A stretch of DNA of 64,000 bases from Acanthaster planci (GCF_001949145.1 NW_019091407.1:1026171-1090170); one strand, 5' to 3'. Shown: positions 34,060-45,237, counted from the first letter of the stretch. Numbers and translations are program-made. Notes: generated by a model not told the origin, from the letters alone.

Positions 34060-35429
34060 CTGAAAACAAAGTAACATAAAGAAAAGACAAGTCACAATGA
34101 TTTTCACTGTTTTCATTAATGTTGGAATTGTGTGTGTTATTCATCAGAAGCAACAGAACTGCTCAAAACCAAAAGGCAAGCTCCAATTGTAGCTCTATCA
34201 ATATACAAATGAAGTACATTGAGAAAAATTATGAGCACCGAGGGGGACCCAGAGAGGGCTTGATTTTCCTAGCAATGGAGGCTCCTTTGGTGGTAACTGC
34301 ACTTTGCTGGTTCACAGATGACTATAAAATGCATGCATTACATGTGCGTCCCTACCAACAAAAAAAAACACTCCCATCATCTTTTTGACCGATGAGGGGC
34401 TGGCTCTGCTCAAGGTGGACATGTGTGTTTTTGTTGTTTTAATTTTCTAACTTGCTTCACAAGCAGCAACATCATGTTTTGCATCACACCCAACCAGGTA
34501 CATTAAGATTAGTAGCAGATCCAGAGAGGGGAACACCCTAGTTGCTTTCACTGATGGAGAATCGCAATGTTCTTACTCATAGTTCACAACAGCATTATAC
34601 ATTTCACAAGTGTGGATACAGACTTAAGAAAAACCTATTGTCATGTACAAATATGTACCTGCATGTATTTTCAAAAGTAGGGGCCGCTAGCTACAGCGTA
34701 TCTTTATTTTCTTTTTCACAGTTCACATTTAAACAAAAGTACAGGTTTTCCCAGTCAATTTCAACAAAAAAATAGTTTGGTCTTTCACCTTCCAATTCTT
34801 GAAGATTTTAAAATGAATGTATTCATATTGGGTTTCCCTTTTCCCTATAATTGTACCGATAATTTTCATCTTGCTATTCATGTTCGTTCAAGCCATTCCA
34901 TTTTGTTCACATGCATTCGAGACTACATCTTCACCATCAAGTTTGATGTCAACTTCCAATTAATACACCTTTGAAGAGATAAAAAATCTGGGTTTCATAA
35001 AAGAGACAAAAACACCCCAGCATTTTGATGTGGGAAATTATTAAACCTGGTGAGTACTATACATAGATTATTTAAAATGCACAAATAGCCATGTCTTGGT
35101 ATCTTATAAACAATTATTCATAAATACATGTACCTGGGATAGTGTTTTTCCTATTGGTCAAAACGCCACACATGCACCAAGTTCATTGAAGAGAATTCTA
35201 TTGGACAACTTCCAAAAGGCATGTACCACAAAAAGGGCATGGAGTTCAGGAAAATGAAAGTAAGAATTTAGAACAAAATCTCTGAATAAAAAGGTATTTA
35301 TGAATGGGAATAAATATGTGCTTAGCCGGGCTTAACCTAACATTTAAGACCTTGCTCAGAAGAACAAATGCTGATAATGCCCTTGCCTGCGGCTCAGGAA
35401 TTAGTTGCGTCCATTCTCCTGAGTCGGTC

Positions 35430-36006
35430 TTAACCACTTCCTGCCGGGCGACCGTTTTCGAGTACATAGGCTTTATATGTAGAGCCGGGGACCCTGGAAC
35501 TGGGACAAAAGAGTTGGGCCTTATAACAAAAGACCTTGCTCAGTACAAAAGACTGAGCTGCTGGGCATTAGTGACATTTTTTCGCTTTCAAAAGTGGAGA
35601 TAATCCTGCCTTGTTTTGAAACAGAATACCATGGTTTGAGGCATTTAGAGCGAGCAGATTACCACCAAGCACAAAAGCTCTCCACCACCGCAGTGATGAG
35701 CCACACTGCACCGCTGCATGCTAATCTGGCCCCTATTGAAAAGAGGTTTCGGGAACAAAAGAATCTTACGTAACACCGCACAATATGGGCTCTTTTTCCA
35801 AGGCTGCAGGCCTGGCTGAAATATTCAGGAGTCAAGGAATTTTACCTGTCAGCTTTAGAATAGTGCCCAAAGAGCCCTTCATTTTGGTATAAACGGCCAT
35901 TAAATGAAATCATGAATTTTTGAAGAATTTTGAAAACGGAAAATCTTGAAAATGAGCCGGCATCTTGTCTTGCTCAAGAAAAATCCTCCCGGCAGCATGT
36001 GGTTAA
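35430..36006 (+). mobile_element. piggyBac-like MITE, copy 2
   Basis: A 577-bp relative of the 24373 element, bounded by TTAA at both ends (35430-35433 and 36003-36006) with tips TTAACCACTTCCTGCCGGGC and CCGGCAGCATGTGGTTAA. It shares ACAAAAGACC, TTTTGAAACAGAATACCA and CATGAATTTTTGAAGAATTT in the same order. It lies in the last PNPT1 intron. Confidence 0.85.
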
Positions 36007-38184
36007 TGGTATATTCCTTGTGCAAGTAGTCCAGAAGAACCTCCTTACATGGACTTGGCACATTTTGCGTGCCATGCGTGCACACAGCCTCTGAACCAAT
36101 ACGAATGGATTAAACTTGTTTCCAGGTGCCAGTGTGTTTTTATGCAGCAGGCATTAATAAATTTAATGCATGGTCACGTTGCTGTTGTTGAACAACAAAT
36201 CTGTTTGAGGTATTTATGACTGGTTGATAAAGCACCCGCTGGCTGATTTGAAACACTTTTCCGGTGTCATATGAAATTTAGACTCTAATAACTGTGAGAC
36301 CTTTTTTCTCTAAGTTGTTTAGTTGTACCAGATGAACGTTCACAATCTTCACTCACATTTGCGTAATGCTACCAGCGAGTCCAAATTTTGACAGTCCTAA
36401 ATTAACAGCGCATTAGCTCACTTCATTCTGCGTCACCTCATGCAGAAAATGCAACTCCACAGTTTGCAACATGCGCATGCCAACAGGAGATTGTCTCTAA
36501 CTACTTATGAGAGGCACATGCAAAAAAAATGGCTAGAGGGGTGTTGGGAAAGCAGTGAATTAAAACTGGACAAAATCATTGGAAATTTATGATTGTTTTA
36601 AAGCTTGTTTTGACCTACTGACAAGTATTTATGAAAAGTACATGTATTTTTGAATAGGAATAAATATGTGTTTGGCCAAAACAAGCTCAGGTGAATAGAC
36701 ACTGATAATGTCCCTTGCTAAAAATTTATTCCTTTATTAGAAAGATGTTATTAATAACACATTTATGTTTTTATGTGTTTTTATTTTAAGCTAGGCTAGG
36801 TGGTGTATGGGAGTTTCAAGACTTCAGCAAAACTCATGCTAGAATTTAAGGCACACCAGTTGTGTTAGAACTGTTGAACAGTCACACAATCTCCCATTTT
36901 CACCTTGATTCTTTGTTTCCATGTTTGTTTACAACTACAACTTTCTAGTCCTCTACTCTTCTCCCCACAAAAGCAAAATTTCAAAGTGGAAATGGGATTC
37001 AAAGGAGTTCTCGGATTTTTCACCACCATCAAATAAAACAACAATGATGCACGCATTCCTCTTTCATTCTTTACCTAAACCACTTAATTATAATACCCTT
37101 GGATACTTCTCAAACTCCACTACAAAGTTGAAAGGTACAGAAAATTTTCATAAGAAATTGAAAATGAAATATTTACTGTACATCTGTAACACAGAGAGAT
37201 GCAAAACTACTTTGACAGTCCACAATATAGATGTAGTTTACCATGATTAACGATATAATGTTAACAATACAGACTATTGTTTAAACTACTGTGCACTGTT
37301 AAGAAAGGGCCAAGAGTTCCTGAAAATCGTTGTAAAAGTGTTATAGTGTATCTCACTCCCCCCCCCAAAAAAGTGGTCTAGAACATCTGAAGTTATACAG
37401 TTGAAGTTGATTTTTAGGTGACTGCTCTATGTTCATTTCCACACAAAATATGGATGTATGGATAGTGAGTTGATTTTACAGAGATTTTTTTTCTTTCATG
37501 TCTCTTGAGGCAAATGTAATGATGTGGAGATACACTGGCTGGTCTACATTTTGTTCCACTCCCAATTTAACAGTGCAGACAAAATTTGCAGCTGCAAAGT
37601 TAATTCTTCCAAATCTTTTTTATTCCATCTTCACAACGGAATTCAGAGGTCCAGAGCTGACATTCTAGTTCCCTGTGCTTTGTAGGTCCTTTTTGTTTCA
37701 TCTCCACAAAGAATGTTATGTGTGCTATCATGACAGCCTCGACTGGCGTCAACAAACTAAGGATCAAAGAATGCAATCTGTCCTCTGTTGTGTTGCAATT
37801 AATGGGCAGCTAAAATGACCATCAGTTTATGTGTCAAGTCCAGCCTGTTTACAATGCAGTGTGCCTTCAAACCTTAGACACCCAAATGAAATGCTGCAGC
37901 AGTGGCTTATCCTGTCGACTGCTTGCATTTGTAATCACTGCAGGGATACATCATGCAATCTTTTGAAGTTGTACGCGAAATTTTGTTACAATCCTCTTTC
38001 TTCATGTCCACTGGATGGGATTCTCTTCCAAAGTCCAGCAGTTTCACCTCCGCTCCTCCCTTGAAATACCTGCAGCATCACATAGAGGTTGTGACCCATT
38101 TCTATAAAGCTCCTCCCAGTCAGGTGGAATGAAGCCTGGGCAAGATGAACAACACTGAGCCACTTTTTGCTGGTCACATGGGAT
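36007..38184. other. PNPT1 intron, 3' side of the nested lectin
   Basis: No coding sequence is recognised. On the minus strand an AATAAA at 37624-37619 could serve as poly(A) signal for the lectin gene. Part (36627-36722) resembles 35292-35400. Confidence 0.4.
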
Positions 38185-38712
38185 TTACAGGTCCTGATTC
38201 GCTGTAATGTTTGCCTGTACTTTGCAGACTGCCCCAAGGAGGTCAGTGCAGAAGTAATCATGCCATTTACGGATTGGCTTGAACCTGGTGGGTATTCCCA
38301 CACAAGCCTCCCCAAGTACTCCACTGGGCTGGTCGTCATCCCAATTCCTGTAGCCAACCTCAACTCCTCTGTCCCTGCACTCCCAGCTTCCCTCCGCAGT
38401 CAGAATGCAGTCGACCCACACTTGGCTTTTATCTGGAATCAAAGCCAGGATGAAATCATCCTCTGCCGGGGACCGCGGCATGGCCAGATGACCACCCAAC
38501 TTTCTGCACTCGCTCCTGGCAGCCGACCACTCAAATGTGGCATTGGTCACCATGTAGCAAGAGTCGCCCCAACGATGCCATTGGGTTGGGCAGCAAATCC
38601 CCGAAGGTCTGCATCGAGCTAAGGCTTGGGGGATGAGAAAACTTGATAAAGCAGCAATGGTCCAAAGAACTGAAAAATGCATTATGCTGATGATGGGCAC
38701 TTTTCTTCTCAA
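38185..38712 (-). CDS. Secreted C-type lectin domain protein, nested in a PNPT1 intron
   Basis: A single 175-codon frame encodes a signal peptide (hydrophobic residues about 11-32, ending ...PQALA) and one C-type lectin domain (about 41-165). Ten cysteines are visible; C69, C137, C155 and C163 fit the conserved CRD disulfides, C41 and C52 the long-form N-terminal pair, and C102/C112 an additional loop pair in WVDCILTAEGSWEC. The sugar-binding triplet is QPS (128-130) instead of EPN/QPD, and WND is replaced by WHD (150-152), so canonical Ca-dependent sugar binding is doubtful. Possible N-glycosylation sites are NAT57 and NIT168. It lies on the same strand as PNPT1, in its last intron, without an intron of its own. 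Translation may start at Met11. Expressed gene or retrocopy cannot be decided here. Confidence 0.85.
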   Translation of the reverse strand: MRRKVPIISIMHFSVLWTIAALSSFLIPQALARCRPSGICCPTQWHRWGDSCYMVTNATFEWSAARSECRKLGGHLAMPRSPAEDDFILALIPDKSQVWVDCILTAEGSWECRDRGVEVGYRNWDDDQPSGVLGEACVGIPTRFKPIRKWHDYFCTDLLGAVCKVQANITANQDL

Positions 38713-40079
38713 ATCCTTACAAGCAATTTCAGTTAACAGGGGGCATGTCTGAGCAGAGAAAAATCACAAGTGCCAATATGCAAAGATATGCTTCCGTAGA
38801 TTACAAAATTGTGCAAATCCAAGATGTTCTTATTTAGTCAAGCAAGGACTCCTATTTGCAGACTCCCTGATGAAGCAAGAAGTTTAGAAGTGCTGAAAAT
38901 GGCAGCAGGAACACGTTGCAGGCAAAGAGTGCACAAGCCCTGGATGCATTGGTTTGGGCAGAGATGAGGAGCAGCAGATAGACTAGATATCAAATATGCA
39001 TCATGTCCATTAGTTGTCAATAACCAAACAATGCTCCTCGCATGAAGGATGGAAATTATTTCACATTGGCTTTGCCCTTGTGATGCAGCCAATGCAATCA
39101 TCAAGAATAAATTTTTTGGAACAAAACACTGATTAAGTGATTTGGCAGTGAAGGACAACAGCAGGCAGTGAATATTTTATTCCTTTGTGTGCATTTCAGA
39201 TCTTGATGCATTATGAATGAAAGCTGCCACATGTAATAATGAATAAACTCTTGGAACAGAAAAAAGATGATAAATGACTACACATTTTATGACAAAGCAG
39301 GCAGTTAATTATTTCTTTCCTTTGTGTGTCTTTCTATTGTTGATGCATTACGAATGACAGCCCATCATTTTTATACACCAAATGAAATGTTCGCTAAGGC
39401 AACAGCTACATGTACAATGTAGGCTTCACTGTCACACCATTTCTGAGAGTATTGTGACTATCTTGTTGCTCAACGTCACAACATTAACATGTAAACAGAG
39501 AAGTGTAACAGGATAATTTTTTTGTTACTGGGATAAAAAAGGGCTGAAATTATTTGTGCAAGGAGAGCAACATGCGTAAATATACTAGACTACCTTATCT
39601 TTCAACTTTCACATACTGATTTTCTAAGACATGATTAAAATCATTCCTTGTGTAGCCTGGCAATGGAATTTGGAAAATACAATAAAAAAACCAGAGAGTT
39701 GAATTCAAGTTCTAGCATGTATATAAGAAATGCCTGCTACGTTATAAAATCAAACCTTGATCAACCGTTTACAAAGGCCTACCAAATGTGAACAGAATAA
39801 GTAGCTAAATATGAATAAACAATTTCTGTTAAAAGAAGTGATGCAGAATAATTTTTCTGATCGAATGAAACGGCTTCCATTTTTAATTGGGATTTGAATG
39901 GGCCTACATGCAAGTGTAATAGATAAGATTTGAAGCTTTGTATAACATATATATACAGTAGTACATGTAATGTTAAACAGAACAATTTCTTTTATATAAA
40001 ATCCGTCATCTTGAACTGTCTAAGAAATAATTCCACTGTCGCCATCTTTCTGAACTGATGTCTAAGAAACACTATATAC
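38713..40079. other. PNPT1 intron upstream of the lectin
   Basis: AT-rich. A short block with CAGGCAGTTAATTATTTC / CAGGCAGTGAATATTTTATT and TCCTTTGTGTGYNTTTC is duplicated near 39160-39215 and 39295-39350. A lectin promoter would be here, but no element is obvious. Confidence 0.4.
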
Positions 40080-40352
40080 GGTAGCGCCGGCGGGTCCGGC
40101 TAGTGAGGGCGCCCGCTCGGACCAACATGGAGCTAGCTGGCTGCCCCAGCTGGTTTGCGAACGGCCCGCGGTTTTCCCGCCTCGCGCCAGTGCAGTTTCC
40201 GCTTGAACACTTCATGTCTAGAGCTTGTGTACGTGAAACAGTTTTGTTGACGTCGGGAAAATAAATAGAGGCTTCTTGCCCGGAACGGCGATTTGTGGTT
40301 GACTGTGTGCTTCTGTGACAGCGTCAGAGCCCAATAATTAGGACACGCTACA
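40080..40352 (+). repeat. 5' LTR of gypsy copy 1
   Basis: Pairs with 45238-45510 at high identity: shared GCGGGTCCGGCT, GGAGCTAGCTGGCTGCCCC, CTAGAGCTTGTGTACGT, GTTTTGTTGACGTCGGGAAA followed by AATAAA (probable poly(A) signal at 40259-40264), ending GGACACGCTACA. Confidence 0.93.
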
Positions 40353-40354
40353 AC

Positions 40355-40372
40355 TGGTGGCAGCAGCGAAAC
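40355..40372 (+). other. Primer binding site, gypsy copy 1
   Basis: TGGTGGCAGCAGCGAAAC begins two bases after the LTR end with the TGG expected from a tRNA CCA terminus. The same sequence (TGGTGGCAGCGGCGAGAC) follows the 5' LTR of copy 2. The tRNA species is not assigned. Confidence 0.75.
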
Positions 40373-40388
40373 GCTGGATACAGGAAAA

Positions 40389-40397
40389 GCAGGTAAA
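40389..40397 (+). promoter_or_regulatory. Splice-donor-like site in the gypsy leader
   Basis: GCAG|GTAAAT, with the GT at 40393-40394, lies about 20 bp past the primer binding site. Copy 2 has ACAG|GTAAAC at the equivalent place (GT at 53177-53178). It resembles a retroviral major splice donor; function is inferred. Confidence 0.5.
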
Positions 40398-40417
40398 TTC
40401 TTTGCCTTTTCTGTGCA

Positions 40418-41340
40418 ATGGAATTGGTGGATGATTTTGGTTGGGTGCCGGACGTGCTGGACAGCGGCAGCACAGGCCAGCGCGGGGCCCGCAGTCGGGG
40501 GCCCGGAAGGTGACGTGGAAGTTGCCTGAATTGGCGGGCGAGCTGGAGTCGTTCCTCGCGGGGAATCTGGAACAGTTATCCAGGAGCAAAGGGCGGAAAT
40601 TTGAGGGTATCGAGTGCCTCGAGTTCGCGGCGTGGGAGCATTTTGGGTTAGGGCCCTAGGAGAATGCGGCCACGCCTGCGCAGTCCCCGGGCGACCAAAG
40701 TCGATGCGGCGAGAAAGGTGCGGTTCCGATTGGAGCACGACCATTTCAACCAGGTCGCTGAGGAGGGGGCGGGGAATCGCCCGGCGACATTCCCCCAACC
40801 CCTCACTAGTACACCCATCACCAGCATCCGTGGGGCGCCCTCCGGCGGCAGGGGCACACTGGGAGAGGCGTTCCAGTCGGAGCACCCTCAGGGTGGGTCT
40901 GCAGCTGGGGGGTCCCGGCAGGAGCCAGTTGGAAGTTCATTCCTGACTTGTGGTAGCGTCGGGTGCCCACTCGTGGTACCGTCGTGGCCAAAAGAACATT
41001 CCTCTCGGAGCACAGCCGGGCGGCTGCCGCGGGGTTGGAGCCTCGACGCGAGATAGCTGAAGCTTGTAATACTGGTTATAGTATGGGGGCGCCCTCTTGC
41101 AGCGCCGCAGTGGCTCAGGGAGCATCCCTTCAGGGCGCTGCCGGGCTGTGGCAGCGGCCATGGGGGCGGGGCTCCGATGCGAATTGTTGGGAGCTAGCAA
41201 GCCCATGGCAGGTTTCAAGGTGCCCTCGCCCGCCGGGGACATGGCTGACGTGGCATACCGCATGGAACGCTGCGTGGCCACAGCCACAGTCATCGGGAAG
41301 GGGATTCGAGACGGGCTAGCTTGAGTTTGTGAGATAAATA
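40418..41340 (+). pseudogene. Leader / N-terminal gag reading frames, gypsy copy 1
   Basis: An ATG at 40418 opens with MELVDDFG; copy 2 has MEWVDDLG at 53202. Further blocks are shared between copies in shifting frames: LAGELESFLAGNLEQ, FEGIECLEFAAW, KVRFRLEHDHF and GTLGEAFQSE. Conservation across copies indicates this was coding (gag N-terminus or a separate small ORF), now broken by frameshifts and stops. The part from 40960 on contains diverged direct repeats (GGTGCCC...TCTCGGAGCAC). Confidence 0.6.
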
Positions 41341-41345
41341 GTAAG

Positions 41346-42497
41346 ATGCGGACGCCCCCACGCAGCGAAACTGCGATGGGTGGCACGATTAGGGGCGGAT
41401 CCCCGTACAGGGGGAGGCGATCAGAAGGACCAAAGACCGGTGCTACTTCCGGACCGGTATTACGGCAGCTCGTCCTGGGCGGATTTCCTAACGCACTTCG
41501 AGTGTGGCCACCGTCAATAGATGGAGTGAAGCTGAGAAGGCGGGGTACTTGGCCTCCCATCTGCGTGGACTGGCCCGAGGCATTCACCGACTTGTCGCCG
41601 CAGGCCCGGAGGGACTACATGAGCGTCCTGGAACACTTCGGGCAGCGGTTTGGAGTTGCTTCACAGGTGCAGCTCCATTGGGCTCAACTTTCCATGCAGG
41701 TGCACGGTTGGGGAGAGTCCCTAGAGGAACTGGGGAGGTCCATCCAGCGGTTAGTCCTCCGGAGTTACCCCACCTTACCCACGCAGGCACGTGAAGGTCT
41801 GGCAGTGGAGGCCTTCTGGAACGCCCTGGGGAACAAACAATTGCAGCGACATGTCTTCGCAAGGAAGGCCACGACCCTGGCAGAGGCGATTACCCTGGCC
41901 ACTGAGATGGAGGCATTTTTGGAGTCCTATGCCTATCAGCGGAAGGGTAGGATCAGGGCCAAGGAGGTCCGGGTGGTCGAGGAACTCTCCGCAGGTACAC
42001 CGGGCAAGGCGGGGGTGGCAGGTGGAGACCCACACTCGCCGGGCGCCCCCTCGCCGGTCCAGTGCTACGGGTGCCGCAAGTATGGGCATTTCCGCCGGGA
42101 TTGCCCGCACGGGAAGGGGAAAGCCAGCGCCGTCCAGGGCCAGCTGCCGGCAGAGCCAGTCTTGACGGCACCGCCGGGGCCGGCCCCTGCGCCGCAGCCA
42201 TTGGCGGCAGAAACAGGGCCAGCGGCTTGGGCCAACTACGCCACTGGCAAGACAGTGCGGGTGCTCCTAGACATGGGGGCGGCCGTAAGTCTTGCGTCGG
42301 CCAGGCGCTATTATGCACTTACCGGCGCCGACAGACCCAGATTGCAACCAGCTGGACTGACTCTACGGATGGCTGATGGTAGCCTGGTGCGAGTGCACGG
42401 AGTCGCCGACTTCAAACTTCAGCGGGGGGACCAATGCACCCTACACCATGGCGGATATCAAACCCGACGTCATTGTGGGGATAGACTTCCTGGCTAA
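41346..42497 (+). pseudogene. Gag with zinc knuckle plus start of protease, gypsy copy 1
   Basis: A 383-codon open frame. Residues about 50-200 are a gag-like helical domain (LGRSIQRLVLRSYPTLPTQA, EAFWNALGNKQLQRHV). The nucleocapsid knuckle CYGCRKYGHFRRDC (C-x2-C-x4-H-x4-C) is at 42063-42104. The aspartic protease follows, with LLDMGAAVSLA in place of the catalytic D-S/T-G; Met at the second position would abolish activity. The frame is lost near 42420; the protease C-terminal motif DVIVGIDFLAKH is in the next frame. Confidence 0.85.
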
Positions 42498-43980
42498 ACA
42501 CCGCTGCAAGTGGAGGTGGAGTGACAACTCGCTCGTGGTTGAAGGCAAGCTGGTTCCCCTGGAGGGGCCGAGCTGCAAGCCGGTGGTACCACAGGTCCAG
42601 GTGGCCGAGAGCGTGATAATCCCTGCCGGGCATGAGGCAATCGTGGGAGGCTCCTCTTGGAAAAGTCTGCGGGGATCGTGCCCGCGGAGTGGGGATGGTG
42701 TACCCCAGCCTGGCGGCCACAAACCATTGCCGGGTGGCCGACGCGATGAGCCTTGTTGATACCAGTCAGGGGGCCGTGCCGGTACGAATATTCAACCCGA
42801 CGGGAGACCCGGTTACAGTCTATAAGGGGAGTAGTCTGGCCATGTTCGCCCCCGTGGAAGAAGGCGCGGTGATCAACCCCGAGGAGAGTTCTCATTAGGT
42901 GGTTTCAGAGCCCTGCCCTACGGAAGGTTCCGTTTGGAGCCCCCAGGGCGGCTCAGCGGGCCACGGTTGCCAGGGAGGCTCCTCTCGGAGCTCGGGCAAT
43001 AGTGTGCCCGCCCACCTGCAGGACCTCCTGGATCGGGGAGCCGCCCACCTGGACGGCAGGGAACGCGCACGGCTGGCATGCCTGCTGATAGAGTTCCAGG
43101 GTGCCTTCACCGGGCCGGATGGCAGGCTCGGCCAAATCGACTGGGTCCACCACCCAATCAACACAGGGACGACACTGCCCATCCGGCAACCTCCTCGGCG
43201 TGTTCCAATCCACAAGCGGTTGGAGGCCCACAGGCAGGTGGACCAGATGCTGGTGGATGGGGTAATTGAACCGTCGCACAGCCCGGGGTTTTCACCAGTG
43301 GTCCTGGTGCGGAAGAAAGACAGGTCTGTCCGCTTCTGCGTGGACTACCGGCAGGTCAATGCAGCCACCCTGAAGGATGCCTACCCCTTCCCTCTGGAAG
43401 TCCGCATGGCGGAGGATGATGAGAAGACTGCTTTTGGGATGCAGAGCAACCTCTACCAGTTTTCCGGTGGCAGGTGGCCGTCGTCTACCTGGATGACGTG
43501 ATAGTTTGGGGGGGACCTTTGGGGAGCACTACCAGAGGCTGGTCACGGTGCTGGGGGGGGTTCCAGACCGCCGGCCTCAAACTGAAACCCAAGAAATGTG
43601 ACTTTTTCAAGACGGAGGTGTCCTTTTGGGCCACTCGGTGTCAGACGGATCCCGCTAAGGTCGCAGTGATCCATGGTTGGCCAAAGGTTGACGAATGTGA
43701 CGCAGGTCCAGAGCTTCCTGGGCCTGGCGTCATATTATCGGCGGTTTATCGCCTGCTTCGCCAAGATTGCCCAGCTCCTTCATGCTTTGACCAACAAGAG
43801 CCAGAGGGAGTTTGTCTGGACAGATGCCCGCCAGACGGCATTCAAACACCTGCAGGTACCCTAGCTACGACACCAGTGTTGCGATATCCGGACCCAGGGA
43901 GGCGCTAAATCTTGGATACCGATGCCAGCAACTGCTCGATCGCGGCCGTCCTCTCCCAAGAGGGGGAGCACGGAGAGCAG
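42376..43980 (+). pseudogene. Protease C-terminus, reverse transcriptase and RNase H start, gypsy copy 1
   Basis: Protease end (VIVGIDFLAKHRCKWRWSDN), then RT fingers/palm start (VIEPSHSPGFSPVVLVRKKD, FCVDYRQVN), then an internal deletion near 43400-43470 that removes the region before the catalytic box. The box itself, YLDD, is intact at 43486-43497. RT connection and the first RNase H Asp (TDASNCSIAAVLSQE) follow, then the sequence jumps to the accessory frame. At least three frame changes are present. Confidence 0.8.
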
Positions 43981-43998
43981 GTTAGTGGATTCTGCTCC

Positions 43999-44037
43999 AC
44001 ACTAACTCCTGAATCTCCCTCTGTTTCTCTCCCCAGG
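43999..44037 (+). promoter_or_regulatory. Splice-acceptor-like site before the accessory frame
   Basis: Branch point-like ACTAACT (44001-44007), a pyrimidine tract TCTCCCTCTGTTTCTCTCCC and CAG ending at 44036, followed one base later by ATG at 44038. This is a textbook 3' splice site arrangement directly in front of the extra gene. Confidence 0.55.
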
Positions 44038-45180
44038 ATGGACAGGTTGGTCTGCCCCTACTGTCAGCGGGAATTCCGCCAGCTGACCAACTTGCGGTGA
44101 CACCTGAGGTCAGCTTGTCCGGAGTTGTTTGCCGCCCCGCCCTATACTTGTGAGCAGGGGTGTGGCCGCTGCTTCTACTGCTCGGATCAGCACCACCGAC
44201 GCTGCGACCACATCCTCGTCGGCCAGGTCCGGGAGGAGGATCCTGACATTCTGGAGGTCTTCGCCAGTGATGGGGAGTTGGGGGGGTGACAAGTTGCCAG
44301 CCCCCCCCCCGCCTGCCCTCCGGAGGGAGCTGCCCGGACCCGCCCCCGGTCAGCTGCTGCGGGTGAGCCCTTGTCGCTGGTGCCCTCTCAGCGCTGAAGG
44401 CAGGGGTCGCGGAGCCGGTCAGATCGACGAGACCAGTCGGACTTGCTTTCCAGTGCGGCCCCGGGCCCTCGTGGCGGCCGCCGCAGCCGGAACCGCCCCC
44501 CTGCGTCACTCAGTAGAGACGGGGACGCACACTGAGGCAGCCCCTGCACTGAGCAGGGGCCACCGGAGTCTGCCCCCCGGCTCCTGGGTGACGTATGTGG
44601 GGGGGTCCCCTTGGGACTGGGGGTGCGAGCCACCTTGCAGAAGGAGCGGGCCACCAGAGATGCAGACACCATGATGGACCTGCCCCTCTGTGAGCATCAC
44701 CACAGCCTTTGGTGGTTGGAGGTAGCCCCCGCTGGCCTGGACCGCCGGGGTCACCGCCAATTCCGGGATGGTTCACAGTTATGAAGTCCAGGGCCGGATG
44801 TTGTACACCTTCGGCAGTGAGCCATATGTGCAATACAGTGTTGACGCCGACAACACCGGGCAGCCGTCCCTGGGGGGCTTCTTACCCCCGGAAGCACCGC
44901 CTCGGACCCGGTAGCCAGAGCAAGTCCCGTGGCAGTTCTGGGACCAGCTGTTCCGGCGGTCGGAGGTCCAGCGGGAGCCCCCTCCACCACCCACCGGAGT
45001 CCACCCCCCGGAGCAGCGAGGCTATGCCGGGCGGCACCATGGCGACCGGAGTCTCCTCCACATTGGACCCCTGAATCCCCCTCGTGGTAGCAGAGAAGAC
45101 CTGTGGAACCATGTATTTGTTGCTTTGTTATTCCACTTCCCTGAAAGCTGCGCAGGGGCGACCGGGATGGCCTCGGGCTG
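44038..45180 (+). pseudogene. Accessory cysteine-rich frame in the env position, gypsy copy 1
   Basis: The frame starts MDRLVCPYCQREFRQLTNLR, then a stop codon (44098-44100), then HLRSAC. Together this has zinc-finger spacing C-x2-C-x12-H-x4-C, the stop replacing one finger residue. A second cluster follows (CEQGCGRCFYCSDQHHRRCD), then an acidic segment (EEDPDILEVFASDGEL). After frame changes come PLCEHHHS, GRMLYTFGSEPYVQYSVDAD, GGFLPPEAPP and FWDQLFRRSEVQR. The truncated element at 58880-60026 carries diverged matches to these last blocks in the same order. No signal peptide or membrane anchor is visible, so it does not look like an envelope protein. No family recognised. Confidence 0.6.
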
Positions 45181-45237
45181 GCCCGCCAGGTTGGACCGCC
45201 TTGTTCGGGGATGAACAACAGTCCTCGGATGGGGCGG

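Noticed and set aside
40133-40885. 250-codon minus-strand frame over the 5' LTR and leader
   Set aside because: A shadow of GC-rich retroelement sequence; no domain, and the plus strand carries conserved blocks.
44038-44100. Host C2H2 zinc-finger gene captured by the retroelement
   Set aside because: Matches in the independent third copy to the downstream blocks indicate it is part of the element family rather than a one-off host capture, though this is not excluded.
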